DNA of 64,000 nucleotides, taken from Emticicia sp. C21 (GTDB lineage Bacteria; Bacteroidota; Bacteroidia; Cytophagales; Spirosomataceae). The notes beneath the pieces were generated by a model, which was not told the DNA's origin, did not search any database, and was given only the letters and a program-made list of their open reading frames with translations. Where the stretch lies: contig NZ_QVMT01000007.1 of the NCBI RefSeq assembly GCF_003418935.1, positions 124,001-188,000 on the forward strand, in the 5' to 3' direction. Made by a program: the position numbers and the translations under genes. Shown in pieces: positions 46,530-55,052 of the stretch. Each line of letters opens with the position of its first letter. Position 1 is the stretch's first letter.

Positions 46530-47429
46530 ATGAAAAGAATACTCGTCTACTTATTCATCCCACTTTTTCTAAGTTCATGCGACTGGTTTAATAAGCCTGA
46601 CCCCGATCCACACCCTACAGTACTTCCAGAATACGAAACTAATCCAACCATAGCCACAATCTCCTCTAATGTAGCCAATGAAGCTTCAGGCGTTTGCGAT
46701 AGCCGTAGTATGCCAGGTAATGTATGGGTTGAAGAAGATGGAGATAACCCGAATAATATCTATTTATTCTCTCATCAGGGGCAATACAAGGGTTCGATAA
46801 AAATGCCGTTTCCTAACCGGGATTGGGAAGATATATCGATAGGCCCGGGGCCGGAAGATGGAAAAAACTACTTGTATCTGGCCGAAATTGGTGATAATGC
46901 TGCCGTATATGACAATAAGTATTATATCTATCGTTTTCTTGAGCCACAGTCGTTAAATCAATCAGTTACAGGCTTTGATCGTATTTCCTTTCAATATCCT
47001 GACGGAAGCCGTGATGCTGAATGTATCCTGATTGACCCTGCTACGAAAGATATTTATATCGTTACCAAGCGGGAATTTAATGTGCGTTTGTATCGGCTTA
47101 AATACCCTCAATCAGTTTCTGAAATGCAAACTGCCGAGTTTTTACAGAATTTGCCTTATTTGGCCGTCACCAGTGGTGGTATTTCGCCTGACGGAAAAGA
47201 AATTGTCATTCGTAATTATGAAGTATTGTACTATTGGTATCGCAAAGATGGAGAATCCATTCCTCAGACACTTGCCAGAGACAGAGATAAACTGCTACCG
47301 TATGTAAAAGAATCTCAAGGTGAGGGTTTCTGCTTTGATAAAGATGGTAAAGGCTATTTTACCAATAGTGAGAAACCTGATGGGCAAACAACGCCGTCTT
47401 ATTTATACTATTTTGCTAAAAAGAAATAA
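46530..47429 (+). CDS. Lipoprotein with beta-propeller-like fold, function unknown
   Basis: A 299-residue lipoprotein (lipobox LFLSSC). Repeated strands such as NIYLFSHQGQYKGSIKMP, YLYLAEIGDNA and DIYIVTKREFNVRLYRL suggest a five- or six-bladed propeller. The IGDNA and SRDAECILIDP segments recur in Bacteroidota proteins of unknown function. The context (behind arfB, before hslU in the opposite direction) says little. It is monocistronic, closed by the hairpin at 47450. Confidence 0.7.
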   Translation: MKRILVYLFIPLFLSSCDWFNKPDPDPHPTVLPEYETNPTIATISSNVANEASGVCDSRSMPGNVWVEEDGDNPNNIYLFSHQGQYKGSIKMPFPNRDWEDISIGPGPEDGKNYLYLAEIGDNAAVYDNKYYIYRFLEPQSLNQSVTGFDRISFQYPDGSRDAECILIDPATKDIYIVTKREFNVRLYRLKYPQSVSEMQTAEFLQNLPYLAVTSGGISPDGKEIVIRNYEVLYYWYRKDGESIPQTLARDRDKLLPYVKESQGEGFCFDKDGKGYFTNSEKPDGQTTPSYLYYFAKKK

Positions 47430-47449
47430 TTAACTGCAATTCATAAATA

Positions 47450-47479
47450 AACTCTTATCAGATTTCTCTGATAAGGGTT
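47450..47479. terminator. Bidirectional terminator between the lipoprotein gene and hslU
   Basis: CTTATCAG at 47454-47461 pairs with CTGATAAG at 47468-47475, extended by AAAC/GTTT outside a mismatch. It lies between convergent genes and has A- and T-rich flanks on both sides. Confidence 0.7.
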
Positions 47480-47506
47480 TATTATTTGATTCAGTATTAA
47501 ATATTC

Positions 47507-48901
47507 CTACAAAATATACTGGCTCAAATCTTTATTCTTCACCAGATTAGATAAACGTTCATTTACCATGTCTTTAGTAATAATAATCTGGGCATTGGCT
47601 CCTATTACATCCGGCACATCAAACATGATTTCGTTCAATAAATGACTCATGACCGTTTGTAAGCGTCTGGCACCTATGTTTTCTACTTCGCTATTGGCAT
47701 GAAAGGCGATACGAGCAATTTCTCTGAGCGCCTCTGTGTCAAAACTTAAAGTTACGCCCTCTGCTTCCAGCATAGCTTCGTATTGCTTAGTCAATGCATT
47801 TTTAGGAGCTTTCAGAATCTGATAAAAATTCTCTTCTGTCAGGCTCTCTAATTCTACTCTGATTGGGAAACGTCCTTGTAATTCTGGAATCAGATCAGAT
47901 GGTTTGGCTACATGAAAAGCACCCGCAGCTATAAAAAGGATATGGTCTGTTTTTACTGAACCATGTTTGGTATTTACGGTACTACCTTCAACAATGGGCA
48001 ATAAGTCACGTTGCACCCCCTCACGGCTCACATCAGGCCCACCCGATTTACCACTTGATGAAGCAATCTTATCTATCTCGTCAATAAAAATTATCCCTAA
48101 ATTTTCAGCTTTCCAGATGGCTTCTTCTTTTACCTCATCCATATCTATCAATTTAGCCGCTTCTTCTTCCAATAAGAGTTTTCTGGCTTCGGCAATGCTT
48201 ACTTTGCGCTTTTTGCCTTTTTTAGGCAGCATCCCTCCTATCATTTCCTGAATGTTCATCATCGACACATCATCGATAGGGCCACCCATTACACCAATCG
48301 AAGGTGAACCATTACTTTGCACATCAATTTCTACCTTCCTATGATCAAGCTCTCCATTCTTTAATTTTTCCCTGAAAGCCTCACGTGTTTTCTCATTGAG
48401 CAAATTCTCGGTATAGTCTTCTATTTCCTCTTTTTTAGTTTCAACCTTGAACCCAAATTCTTTTTTATCCTTTACCGGAGGAATCAGAATATCCAATAGT
48501 GTATCCTCAACTGTTTCCAGAGCTTTAGCTTTTACTTCTTCTTTTTTGGCTGATCTAACCATATTTACCGATTGTTCTACCAAATCTCTTACCATACTTT
48601 CACAATCACGACCTACGTAGCCTACCTCTGTAAATTTTGAAGCCTCTACCTTAGTAAAAGGCGCTTCTGCGATTTTTGCCAGTCTACGGGCTATTTCTGT
48701 TTTACCTACACCCGTAGTACCTATCATTAATATATTATTCGGAATAATTTCTGATTGCATTTCCGGATTGGCATTCATTCTTCGCCAACGGTTTCTTAGT
48801 GCAATAGCTACATTTCTTTTCGCCTCTTTCTGACCAATAATGTATTTGTCAAGTTCTTGTACGATTTGTTGCGGGGTAAGATTCTCTATTATTTTCGCCA
48901 T
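47507..48901 (-). CDS. hslU: ATP-dependent protease ATPase subunit HslU
   Basis: A 464-residue AAA+ unfoldase. Walker A GTTGVGKT is at 61-68, the pore motif GYVGRD follows, an insertion (I) domain spans about 110-245, and Walker B is IIFIDEIDKIA. The C-terminus (DLSQYIL) fits the type that docks into HslV. HslU unfolds substrates for the HslV peptidase. No hslV lies in this window, so the two subunits are encoded apart. Confidence 0.95.
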   Translation of the reverse strand: MAKIIENLTPQQIVQELDKYIIGQKEAKRNVAIALRNRWRRMNANPEMQSEIIPNNILMIGTTGVGKTEIARRLAKIAEAPFTKVEASKFTEVGYVGRDCESMVRDLVEQSVNMVRSAKKEEVKAKALETVEDTLLDILIPPVKDKKEFGFKVETKKEEIEDYTENLLNEKTREAFREKLKNGELDHRKVEIDVQSNGSPSIGVMGGPIDDVSMMNIQEMIGGMLPKKGKKRKVSIAEARKLLLEEEAAKLIDMDEVKEEAIWKAENLGIIFIDEIDKIASSSGKSGGPDVSREGVQRDLLPIVEGSTVNTKHGSVKTDHILFIAAGAFHVAKPSDLIPELQGRFPIRVELESLTEENFYQILKAPKNALTKQYEAMLEAEGVTLSFDTEALREIARIAFHANSEVENIGARRLQTVMSHLLNEIMFDVPDVIGANAQIIITKDMVNERLSNLVKNKDLSQYIL

Positions 48902-49101
48902 TAAAATAAACTTATATTAAAGTGTTTATTATTTGTTACCAACAGTCTGTTCGCAAATTTAGTTTTCATTCGTTCTAAAACAAAAATGCGAGCCTATTTT
49001 TATGATTAATGGGTGATAAAGGTTATAAAAGATTTTTCACTGGCTTTTATAATTATTAATTACGTTTTTTTAAATTGCTTTGTATTCTAATCTATCAATG
49101 T

Positions 49102-49632
49102 ATGAGAGGCTTTGCTGCGCACAAAAGAAAGTTTCAAATCCTGCTGTTTGTTATAATTGCAGGTTTTCTTATTCCTCAAACATTCCGGATTCCTGTCAAA
49201 GGTGCCACGAAATCGAGCTTTAATCAGGAATCTTATTGGTATTATCCCTGGGGCAAATCAGGTACGCATAAGGGGGTAGATATTTTTGCCGATAAAGGAA
49301 TCGCTGTTAATTCTGCCACCAAAGGTCTCGTTATTTATAAAGGTCAATTAGGCAGAGGTGGCAAAGTAGTAATGGTTTTAGGTCCTAAATGGCGTGTGCA
49401 TTATTATGCCCATTTAGACACCATTACAACAAAATTTTTCTCTTATGTAAATGGGCAGGATATAATTGGTACGGTAGGCGATACAGGCAATGCAAAGGGC
49501 AAGATACCCCACCTTCATTATTCTATCACAACCCTTTTCCCGTATTTCTGGCAAATAGATAATTCTAAACAGGGTTGGAAGAAAATGTTTTACCTGAATC
49601 CTATTACTTATCTTAATCAAGCCCTCTCCTGA
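49102..49632 (+). CDS. M23 family (LytM-type) metallopeptidase
   Basis: A 176-residue membrane-anchored protein: one hydrophobic helix (FQILLFVIIAGFLI) followed by a LytM domain. Zinc ligands are visible as H56 and D60 in GTHKGVDIF and the final HLHYS; HYYAHLDT supplies another catalytic His. Such enzymes cut peptidoglycan cross-bridges or act as scaffolds for amidases. An in-frame TTG at 49075 would add nine residues; I prefer ATG 49102. It is shorter than most members because it has no LysM or coiled-coil part. Confidence 0.85.
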   Translation: MRGFAAHKRKFQILLFVIIAGFLIPQTFRIPVKGATKSSFNQESYWYYPWGKSGTHKGVDIFADKGIAVNSATKGLVIYKGQLGRGGKVVMVLGPKWRVHYYAHLDTITTKFFSYVNGQDIIGTVGDTGNAKGKIPHLHYSITTLFPYFWQIDNSKQGWKKMFYLNPITYLNQALS

Positions 49633-49736
49633 AATAGCCAATAACTCTAAAAGTATCATGTTTGTCTACAAAAAATATTAATGTGCACTTAAAATAGTAA
49701 GATAAATATTTAAATTCAATAGCCTGTCGTTAGTAG

Positions 49737-49769
49737 AAGCGAGTATTAACAGTGCTCGCTTTTATTTTT
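49737..49769 (+). terminator. Terminator of the M23 peptidase gene
   Basis: AAGCGAG at 49737-49743 pairs with CTCGCTT at 49755-49761, followed by TTATTTTT. Both form and position fit a rho-independent terminator. Confidence 0.65.
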
Positions 49770-49853
49770 ATGTTTAGGAGGCTTTCGGCTATAAACAAAA
49801 CAATATTTTTCATGTAAATCTTACAAATTTTACCAAGCAAACAGTTTTTTTTG

Positions 49854-49861
49854 TAAGTTTG
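49854..49861 (+). promoter_or_regulatory. Possible -7 element of the second Tat oxidoreductase gene
   Basis: TAAGTTTG matches TAnnTTTG, about 100 bases upstream of the start codon. No TTG lies at the expected -33 distance, so this is weak. Confidence 0.3.
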
Positions 49862-49960
49862 AACTAAATATAAAGCATATAAAATAAGCTTTGAAAATAG
49901 TAAAGTCTCGGTCAGATTTTACATACTTTAATCTAATTTTCACTATTCAACTCTTCAATA

Positions 49961-51442
49961 ATGCAAAACAAAAAGACAACGAACAGAAGGGATTTTATCA
50001 AAAGCGGCGCTGTTGCTGCTAGTGGATTCTTTATTGTACCTCGTCATGTATTAGGTAAAGGTTTTCTTGCCCCTAGCGACAAACTGAATATTGCTGCTAT
50101 TGGCGGCGGTGGTAAAGGTGGATCAGACATTAATAACGCCTACAATAACGGTGTAAATAATGTAGTAGCGCTTTGCGATGTAGACTTTGCTCGTTGCAAA
50201 GGTACCGCAACTAACCCGGGTAGTCTTGACAGATTCCCTAACGCGAAACGCTACAATGATTTCAGAGTAATGCTTGATGAAATGAAAGGAGATATTGATG
50301 CAGTTACTATCTCTACTCCCGACCATCAACACGCAGTAGCAGCTATGGATGCTATGTCAAGAGGCAAACACGTGTATGTGCAAAAACCATTGACACACGA
50401 TATTTACGAAGCCCGTAAACTAACTGAAGGTGCCAGAAAATACAAAGTAGTAACTCAAATGGGTAACCAGGGTGCTTCTAATCCAACCCAAAAAGTAATG
50501 ATGGAGTGGTTGGATAAAGGTACTATCGGAACTGTAAGTGATGTACATATCTGGACTAATCGCCCGGTATGGCCACAAGGTAATCCTGCTCCAACTGATA
50601 AACCTGCCTTGATTGAGTCGATGACTCCAAAAGACTGGGATTTGTGGGTAGGTACTGCTTCATGGGTTGATTATCACCCATTATATCACCCATTTAAATG
50701 GAGAGGTTGGTGGAACTTTGGAACAGGTGCTTTAGGCGACATGGGGTGTCACTTGATTGACCCTGCTTTCAGAGTATTAGGTCTTGGTTACCCAACTGAA
50801 ATCGAATGTAGTGTTGGACAGGTATTCCTGAAAGACTGGCAACCAGAATATAATCCGGAAGGATGTCCGCCATCTTCAAGCGTTCAGATTAAATTCCCTG
50901 CTACCAAACGCAATAACGCCCCTGTTACTATGTACTGGACAGACGGTGGTATCCGTCCGTTCCACCCAGAGTGGATTCCGGCTAACGAGCCATTAGCAGA
51001 AGCCGATAGCAGCAATGGTGTATTGATGATTGGTACGAAAGGTGTAATGACTTGCGGTACTTATGGTAATACGCCTAAAATTTATCTGAAAAACGGAGAG
51101 AAAATAGACATTATGCCAAAAGCTGACCCGAACGTGAAACCTCTTCCAGAGCATGGACACCAGGCATCTTGGGCTGAGGCGTGTAAAGCAGGTTTCAACA
51201 GCAAAGAGCACAAAGCACTTTCATCCTCTTTCGATTATTCAGGGCCATTGACTGAAACTGTATTGATGGGTAATCTGGCTATCCGTAGCTATAACCTGCG
51301 TAAGTCAAATGGTAAAAATGGTTTCAACTACGATGGACGTAAAAAACTATTGTGGGATGGTACTAACATGAAGATTACTAACTTCGATGAGGCCAACCAA
51401 TTTGTACAACGTCAATACCGTGAAGGTTGGAAATTGGTGTAA
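49961..51442 (+). CDS. Tat-exported Gfo/Idh/MocA family oxidoreductase
   Basis: A 493-residue protein with a twin-arginine signal (NRRDFIKSGAVAASGFFIV) and an NAD(P)-binding Rossmann fold (IAAIGGGGKGGSDI). The usual EKP motif reads QKP (YVQKPLTHDIYEA): the glutamate is replaced but the catalytic lysine is kept. The C-terminal half contains the long insert typical of large Tat members (WWNFGTGALGDMGCHLIDPA). The substrate is unknown, probably a sugar or polyol. Monocistronic, with a strong terminator behind. Confidence 0.88.
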   Translation: MQNKKTTNRRDFIKSGAVAASGFFIVPRHVLGKGFLAPSDKLNIAAIGGGGKGGSDINNAYNNGVNNVVALCDVDFARCKGTATNPGSLDRFPNAKRYNDFRVMLDEMKGDIDAVTISTPDHQHAVAAMDAMSRGKHVYVQKPLTHDIYEARKLTEGARKYKVVTQMGNQGASNPTQKVMMEWLDKGTIGTVSDVHIWTNRPVWPQGNPAPTDKPALIESMTPKDWDLWVGTASWVDYHPLYHPFKWRGWWNFGTGALGDMGCHLIDPAFRVLGLGYPTEIECSVGQVFLKDWQPEYNPEGCPPSSSVQIKFPATKRNNAPVTMYWTDGGIRPFHPEWIPANEPLAEADSSNGVLMIGTKGVMTCGTYGNTPKIYLKNGEKIDIMPKADPNVKPLPEHGHQASWAEACKAGFNSKEHKALSSSFDYSGPLTETVLMGNLAIRSYNLRKSNGKNGFNYDGRKKLLWDGTNMKITNFDEANQFVQRQYREGWKLV

Positions 51443-51467
51443 GAATCATTCTTATGCATATAAGACC

Positions 51468-51499
51468 AAAAATCCTGTCTTTTGCCAGACAGGATTTTT
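51468..51499. terminator. Strong bidirectional terminator
   Basis: AAAAATCCTGTC at 51468-51479 and GACAGGATTTTT at 51488-51499 form a perfect 12-bp stem with an 8-base loop. It lies between the convergent oxidoreductase and Nudix genes and works in both directions. Confidence 0.85.
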
Positions 51500-51507
51500 A
51501 GTTTCTA

Positions 51508-52185
51508 TTAGAGTTGAGCCATCAATTCAAAATCTTTTATTTTAGCCAGATATAAATAATTCAGTAATACGGCATTTGTATTAACAATTAAGCGATGAGC
51601 CTCTACAAAAGGCAGAATATGTGTCGTAATTTTTTCAAACTCATAATCAGTACCCATTTCTTTTTCGTTGAGTTCTGCTATTTCGTCAGCGCTCATATAC
51701 AATTCACAATAGTATAAATAAATCGCTTCATCGCTTGTGCCAGTACTAGGAAAAAGTCTTTTCTGTGGTGTCACATCAATCAGTTGTTCAGCAGTAATCG
51801 TTAAACCCGTTTCTTCCTTTACCTCCATTATGGCAATTTCTAAAGGTGTTTTAGTGCCATCAACCATACCTGCCGGATGCTCATAAGTAAATGCACCCTC
51901 TGAAATTCTTCTTTGCTTTACTAATAACAGGTGTTTTTCTTGTGTTTCTTTATCAATCAGACAAGTAAGTACTGATACGACCTCCCCTTTTAAAAAACAT
52001 ATTGGCGGTATTTTATCTCCCTCGGGAGTTTCAGCATCCAGCATCAGGAGTGAAAAAAGTATTTCTCCGTTGTAGCGGTATCTAGTATAATGCTGGTCTA
52101 TCTGGTTGATTTTAAGTCCATTTTCTACTAAATTTCTTTTCCAAAGTTTAAATTTGTGGGCGTCTTCGAGTTTCTCCTGGATCAT
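51508..52185 (-). CDS. Nudix hydrolase
   Basis: A 225-residue Nudix-fold protein. The box starts at GMVDGTKTPLEIAIMEVKEE and continues to TGL: the metal-binding E16, E19 and E20 positions of the consensus are kept, but consensus E7 is Lys and R15 is Met. Such changes are unusual and may alter activity or specificity. The N-terminal 90 residues carry no motif I recognise beyond the fold (ADP-ribose-type hydrolases have a similar layout). I chose ATG 52185 because the in-frame upstream codon at 52218 adds a short hydrophobic-basic run with no support. Confidence 0.82.
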   Translation of the reverse strand: MIQEKLEDAHKFKLWKRNLVENGLKINQIDQHYTRYRYNGEILFSLLMLDAETPEGDKIPPICFLKGEVVSVLTCLIDKETQEKHLLLVKQRRISEGAFTYEHPAGMVDGTKTPLEIAIMEVKEETGLTITAEQLIDVTPQKRLFPSTGTSDEAIYLYYCELYMSADEIAELNEKEMGTDYEFEKITTHILPFVEAHRLIVNTNAVLLNYLYLAKIKDFELMAQL

Positions 52186-52218
52186 GAAATATTTTCTGAT
52201 TTTTCTGCAAAAATACAT

Positions 52219-52416
52219 AATGAAGTTCAGGATTGTTCCTTTCCGCTAAAAATCTGTTGATTTAGCTCACTCAGAACACTCCAATTTTTATAGCAACTTT
52301 ATACTCTTTCATTGATAACAAATGTCCTGTTGAAAGAGGAAAAAACAGTCTGATTATTTCAGAAACCTACTCAAACACTTTGAAAACAAAATCCAAAACC
52401 GGAAATTTAGGGATGC
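52219..52416. other. Upstream half of the Nudix-DUF2905 intergenic region
   Basis: About 200 AT-rich bases with no ORF or clear inverted repeat. It should hold the Nudix promoter on the minus strand and possibly the promoter of the structured element that follows. Confidence 0.4.
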
Positions 52417-52546
52417 CTGGTCGGCGACTCCCAGTCTTGAATTACAATTCACAACTGGCCGTCTGCATAACAACTATTGAAAAGGTGACCAATATGGGGG
52501 GAACCTTTTTGAATGAGGACGGTTACAATAGTTGAGATTCCCGACC
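52417..52546 (+). ncRNA. Candidate structured RNA upstream of DUF2905
   Basis: Several complementary segments nest together. GGTCGG at 52419-52424 pairs with CCGACC at 52541-52546 (closing stem). CAACTATTG at 52471-52479 pairs with CAATAGTTG at 52526-52534, and AAAAGGT at 52480-52486 with ACCTTTT at 52503-52509, stacking on it. CCGTC at 52459-52463 can also pair with GACGG at 52518-52522, forming a pseudoknot. The segment is more G+C-rich than its flanks and has no ORF. I do not recognise a known class; it could be a small RNA or a leader element of the DUF2905 gene 53 bases downstream. Confidence 0.4.
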
Positions 52547-52599
52547 TACAAGAGATTAGTTGGCATCTATAAATTAAAAATGTTAAACGAGTTCAGTAC

Positions 52600-52824
52600 A
52601 TGAATCAAAACATAGGAAAGTACATCATCTTCATTGGGGGTATCTTAATTTTAATCGGCATCGTCATTTATTTTTTTGCCGACAAACTACACTGGTTTGG
52701 TCGACTCCCGGGCGATATACTTTATGAAAAAGGCAATACACGTATCTATTTTCCCGTTGTTACGATGATATTACTTAGCCTACTGCTTAATCTCATTATT
52801 TACCTCATTAAGAAATTTTTCTAG
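52600..52824 (+). CDS. DUF2905 family membrane protein
   Basis: A 74-residue protein with two membrane helices flanking the signature FGRLPGDILYEKGNTRIYFP of DUF2905. The family is widespread, always small, and has no known function. It follows the candidate structured RNA and precedes the PepSY-like lipoprotein gene by 74 bases. Confidence 0.88.
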   Translation: MNQNIGKYIIFIGGILILIGIVIYFFADKLHWFGRLPGDILYEKGNTRIYFPVVTMILLSLLLNLIIYLIKKFF

Positions 52825-52898
52825 ATAATGCTGTGCAACCAATTTTCATTGGGGTGCGTCTGTATTTGTAAACCGATAAGAAGATTTTAGCGCTTAAG

Positions 52899-54332
52899 AT
52901 GAAAAAACTCTACATATACCTGTTGCTGGTAGGCTGTATTTTATCAGCGTGCGATAGTGTGAAGGATCTTCAGCCTACTTTTAATCCGGGTGAGGCAGTT
53001 CCGCAGGCAGCAGTAAATGCCATTAAACAAGAGTTTCCGGAAGCTACGCAGATAAAATTCTCCACACTTGAAAAAGATAAGCTATGGGAGTCTAATTTCC
53101 AGTTTAAGGTTGACCGTATGTCTGCCATAGTCAATAATATAGGAAAAATTACCGAGACTTATAAGGTAACCAACGGCATACAATTGCCTGATAATGCCAA
53201 GACCTATATCAATACCAATTTCCCGGGTTCAACAATCAAGAATATCTGTCAGCAAGTAGCCCCTAATACTGGTGCTATTATAGGTTATAAAGTAATTGTA
53301 ACCCTAACGGATGGCAAAGATATAGCAGTAATTTTTGATGGCACCGGAACATTAATTATGGTGGCATCAAACGACAGACCCGGGCCGGGCGGTGGACCTA
53401 ATGGCATGGGTGGCCCACCTAAAATCTATTTCATTGAGCAAAAAGATTTACCTGAGGTTATCAAGGCCTATTTATTAGAGAAGCATCAGAATTACACCTT
53501 TGTGAAAGCTGCGGTATCAATTCAGGGTGGAAACAAACTTTATTCGGTGGTCATTACCAAAGACCTGACCACCTTTGAATACCTGTTCGATGAAAAAGGA
53601 AATATATTAAGGTCAGGTACATTGGGGCTTCTCGTGCCTGTGTATAAGTTAGATTACAGACCTTTATCGTTCCCGGACTTACCTCAGAAAATCAAAGATG
53701 TTTTGAGTGCGAACTTCGCAGAGTGGTCCTATGAAAATGGCATTACATTTTCACAGAACGGAGTTCTACAAGGCTATTATATTCTAATCACTTCTCAGAA
53801 AAAACAATTCGCCGTACAGTTTGATTCAAACGGAGAAAACGGGCGTGGCTCTCAGGTATGCGGCGCGCCAGGGGCATCCAGCGGCAAATATGAGATAAAA
53901 ACCATTCAACCCAAAGATTTACCTGAAACGATTACTACGTTCCTGTCTAATCGTTATAAGGAGTTTATTTATATACAGACCTCTCTTATTACCGATAAAG
54001 ACAAGAAAATCTATTGGGTAGCTATTGTGAAAGACAATTTCGTTATCAACTATTCTTTTGACGATAAAGGTAAAGTACTGGGTGCCTTTGAGAATCCGTT
54101 GAAATTCAGTAGTGGCAAGCTTGTAGCGAAATACATGCAGGATAATGACATTCCGAGTAAAATAAGAGCGTATTTCAATACTTATTATCCAGGTTGGGTA
54201 TTTAAGGCTGGTCTGATGCACTATGTAGACAGTCAGTTATTTTCATACATAATTGCAATCAAAGTGGGTAATGAAAATTATATTTTAAGCTTTGATGCAA
54301 ATGGAAATTTTGTGGCAGCAAGAAAGGGTTAA
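52899..54332 (+). CDS. Lipoprotein with repeated PepSY-like (BLIP-like) domains
   Basis: A 477-residue lipoprotein (lipobox CILSAC). It consists of repeated units of about 70-90 residues of the form 'LP..I..Y....P.....K......Y.V.I....D...FD..G', for example DLPEVIKAYLLEKHQNYTF and DLPETITTFLSNRYKEF. Five or six units are seen between residues 30 and 477. A Gly/Pro-rich linker (RPGPGGGPNGMGGPP) lies near residues 160-175. These units match the PepSY-like putative beta-lactamase-inhibitor-like domains of Bacteroidota, which probably bind other proteins or peptides. Periplasmic or outer-membrane; partner unknown. Confidence 0.8.
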   Translation: MKKLYIYLLLVGCILSACDSVKDLQPTFNPGEAVPQAAVNAIKQEFPEATQIKFSTLEKDKLWESNFQFKVDRMSAIVNNIGKITETYKVTNGIQLPDNAKTYINTNFPGSTIKNICQQVAPNTGAIIGYKVIVTLTDGKDIAVIFDGTGTLIMVASNDRPGPGGGPNGMGGPPKIYFIEQKDLPEVIKAYLLEKHQNYTFVKAAVSIQGGNKLYSVVITKDLTTFEYLFDEKGNILRSGTLGLLVPVYKLDYRPLSFPDLPQKIKDVLSANFAEWSYENGITFSQNGVLQGYYILITSQKKQFAVQFDSNGENGRGSQVCGAPGASSGKYEIKTIQPKDLPETITTFLSNRYKEFIYIQTSLITDKDKKIYWVAIVKDNFVINYSFDDKGKVLGAFENPLKFSSGKLVAKYMQDNDIPSKIRAYFNTYYPGWVFKAGLMHYVDSQLFSYIIAIKVGNENYILSFDANGNFVAARKG

Positions 54333-54474
54333 TCCCTTACTCGTTGCTATTATTTAGGGCAGATAATGCTAGCCTATTTAAAAAAATCTGTTTGAGTGAA
54401 TCTTATTTTATTTAAAGAATTTATCTCAACCAGTTTTAAACGTTATTACTAAGAACACCGCAATCCTTTTGAGA

Positions 54475-55014
54475 ATGCCCAATGAAATTGAATTAGTACT
54501 TGGATGCCAAAGGAAAGATCCCAGAGCGCAAGCCGCCTTTTATAATCTTTATAAAGGTAGGTTATTGGGTATTTGTCGGCGTTATGCACGTACGGTTATG
54601 GAAGCCGAAGATATTTTTCAGGAGGCTTTTATTAAAGTTTTTAATAAAATTCAGGATTTACAAAAACCTGAATCGGTGGAATATTGGGTAAAATCGTTGG
54701 TTATCCGGACAGCCATTGACCATTATCGGCAGAATACCAATGAAAGACAGTTTGTCGATTACCATTTGCTGGAAGATACCAGTAATACTGATATAAGTGC
54801 CATATCTCAGTTGGGTCATGAAGAAATTGTAGCGGTGATTAACGAGCTCTCAGACGGATACAGAATGGTTGTAAATATGTACCTGATTGATGGCTATGAA
54901 CACAATGAAATAGCCAAAATTCTAGGAATTTCAGAAGGTACATCAAAATCTCAATTATCAAGGGCTAAAGTACATTTAAGAAAAAAGCTCATAGAAATGG
55001 GTGTAACTGTTTAA
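54475..55014 (+). CDS. ECF-type RNA polymerase sigma factor
   Basis: A 179-residue sigma-70 family protein with only regions 2 and 4. Region 2 includes RYARTVMEAEDIFQEAFIKV (about residues 35-60), which binds core polymerase and the -10 element. Region 4 includes the helix-turn-helix YEHNEIAKILGISEGTSKSQ near the C-terminus. ATG 54475 is preferred over TTG 54469. The next gene, 38 bases downstream, encodes a membrane protein with a cytoplasmic repeat region that may act as its regulator. Confidence 0.9.
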   Translation: MPNEIELVLGCQRKDPRAQAAFYNLYKGRLLGICRRYARTVMEAEDIFQEAFIKVFNKIQDLQKPESVEYWVKSLVIRTAIDHYRQNTNERQFVDYHLLEDTSNTDISAISQLGHEEIVAVINELSDGYRMVVNMYLIDGYEHNEIAKILGISEGTSKSQLSRAKVHLRKKLIEMGVTV

Positions 55015-55052
55015 AAAATAAAACGTAGGTTTGTTCCCGCAGGGAATACAAT

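Larger units (their letters stand above)
49633..49960. other. Intergenic region before the second Tat oxidoreductase gene
   Basis: 328 bases holding a terminator (49737-49769) for the M23 gene and a possible -7 element (49854-49861) for the next gene. No ORF or other structure was recognised. Confidence 0.5.
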
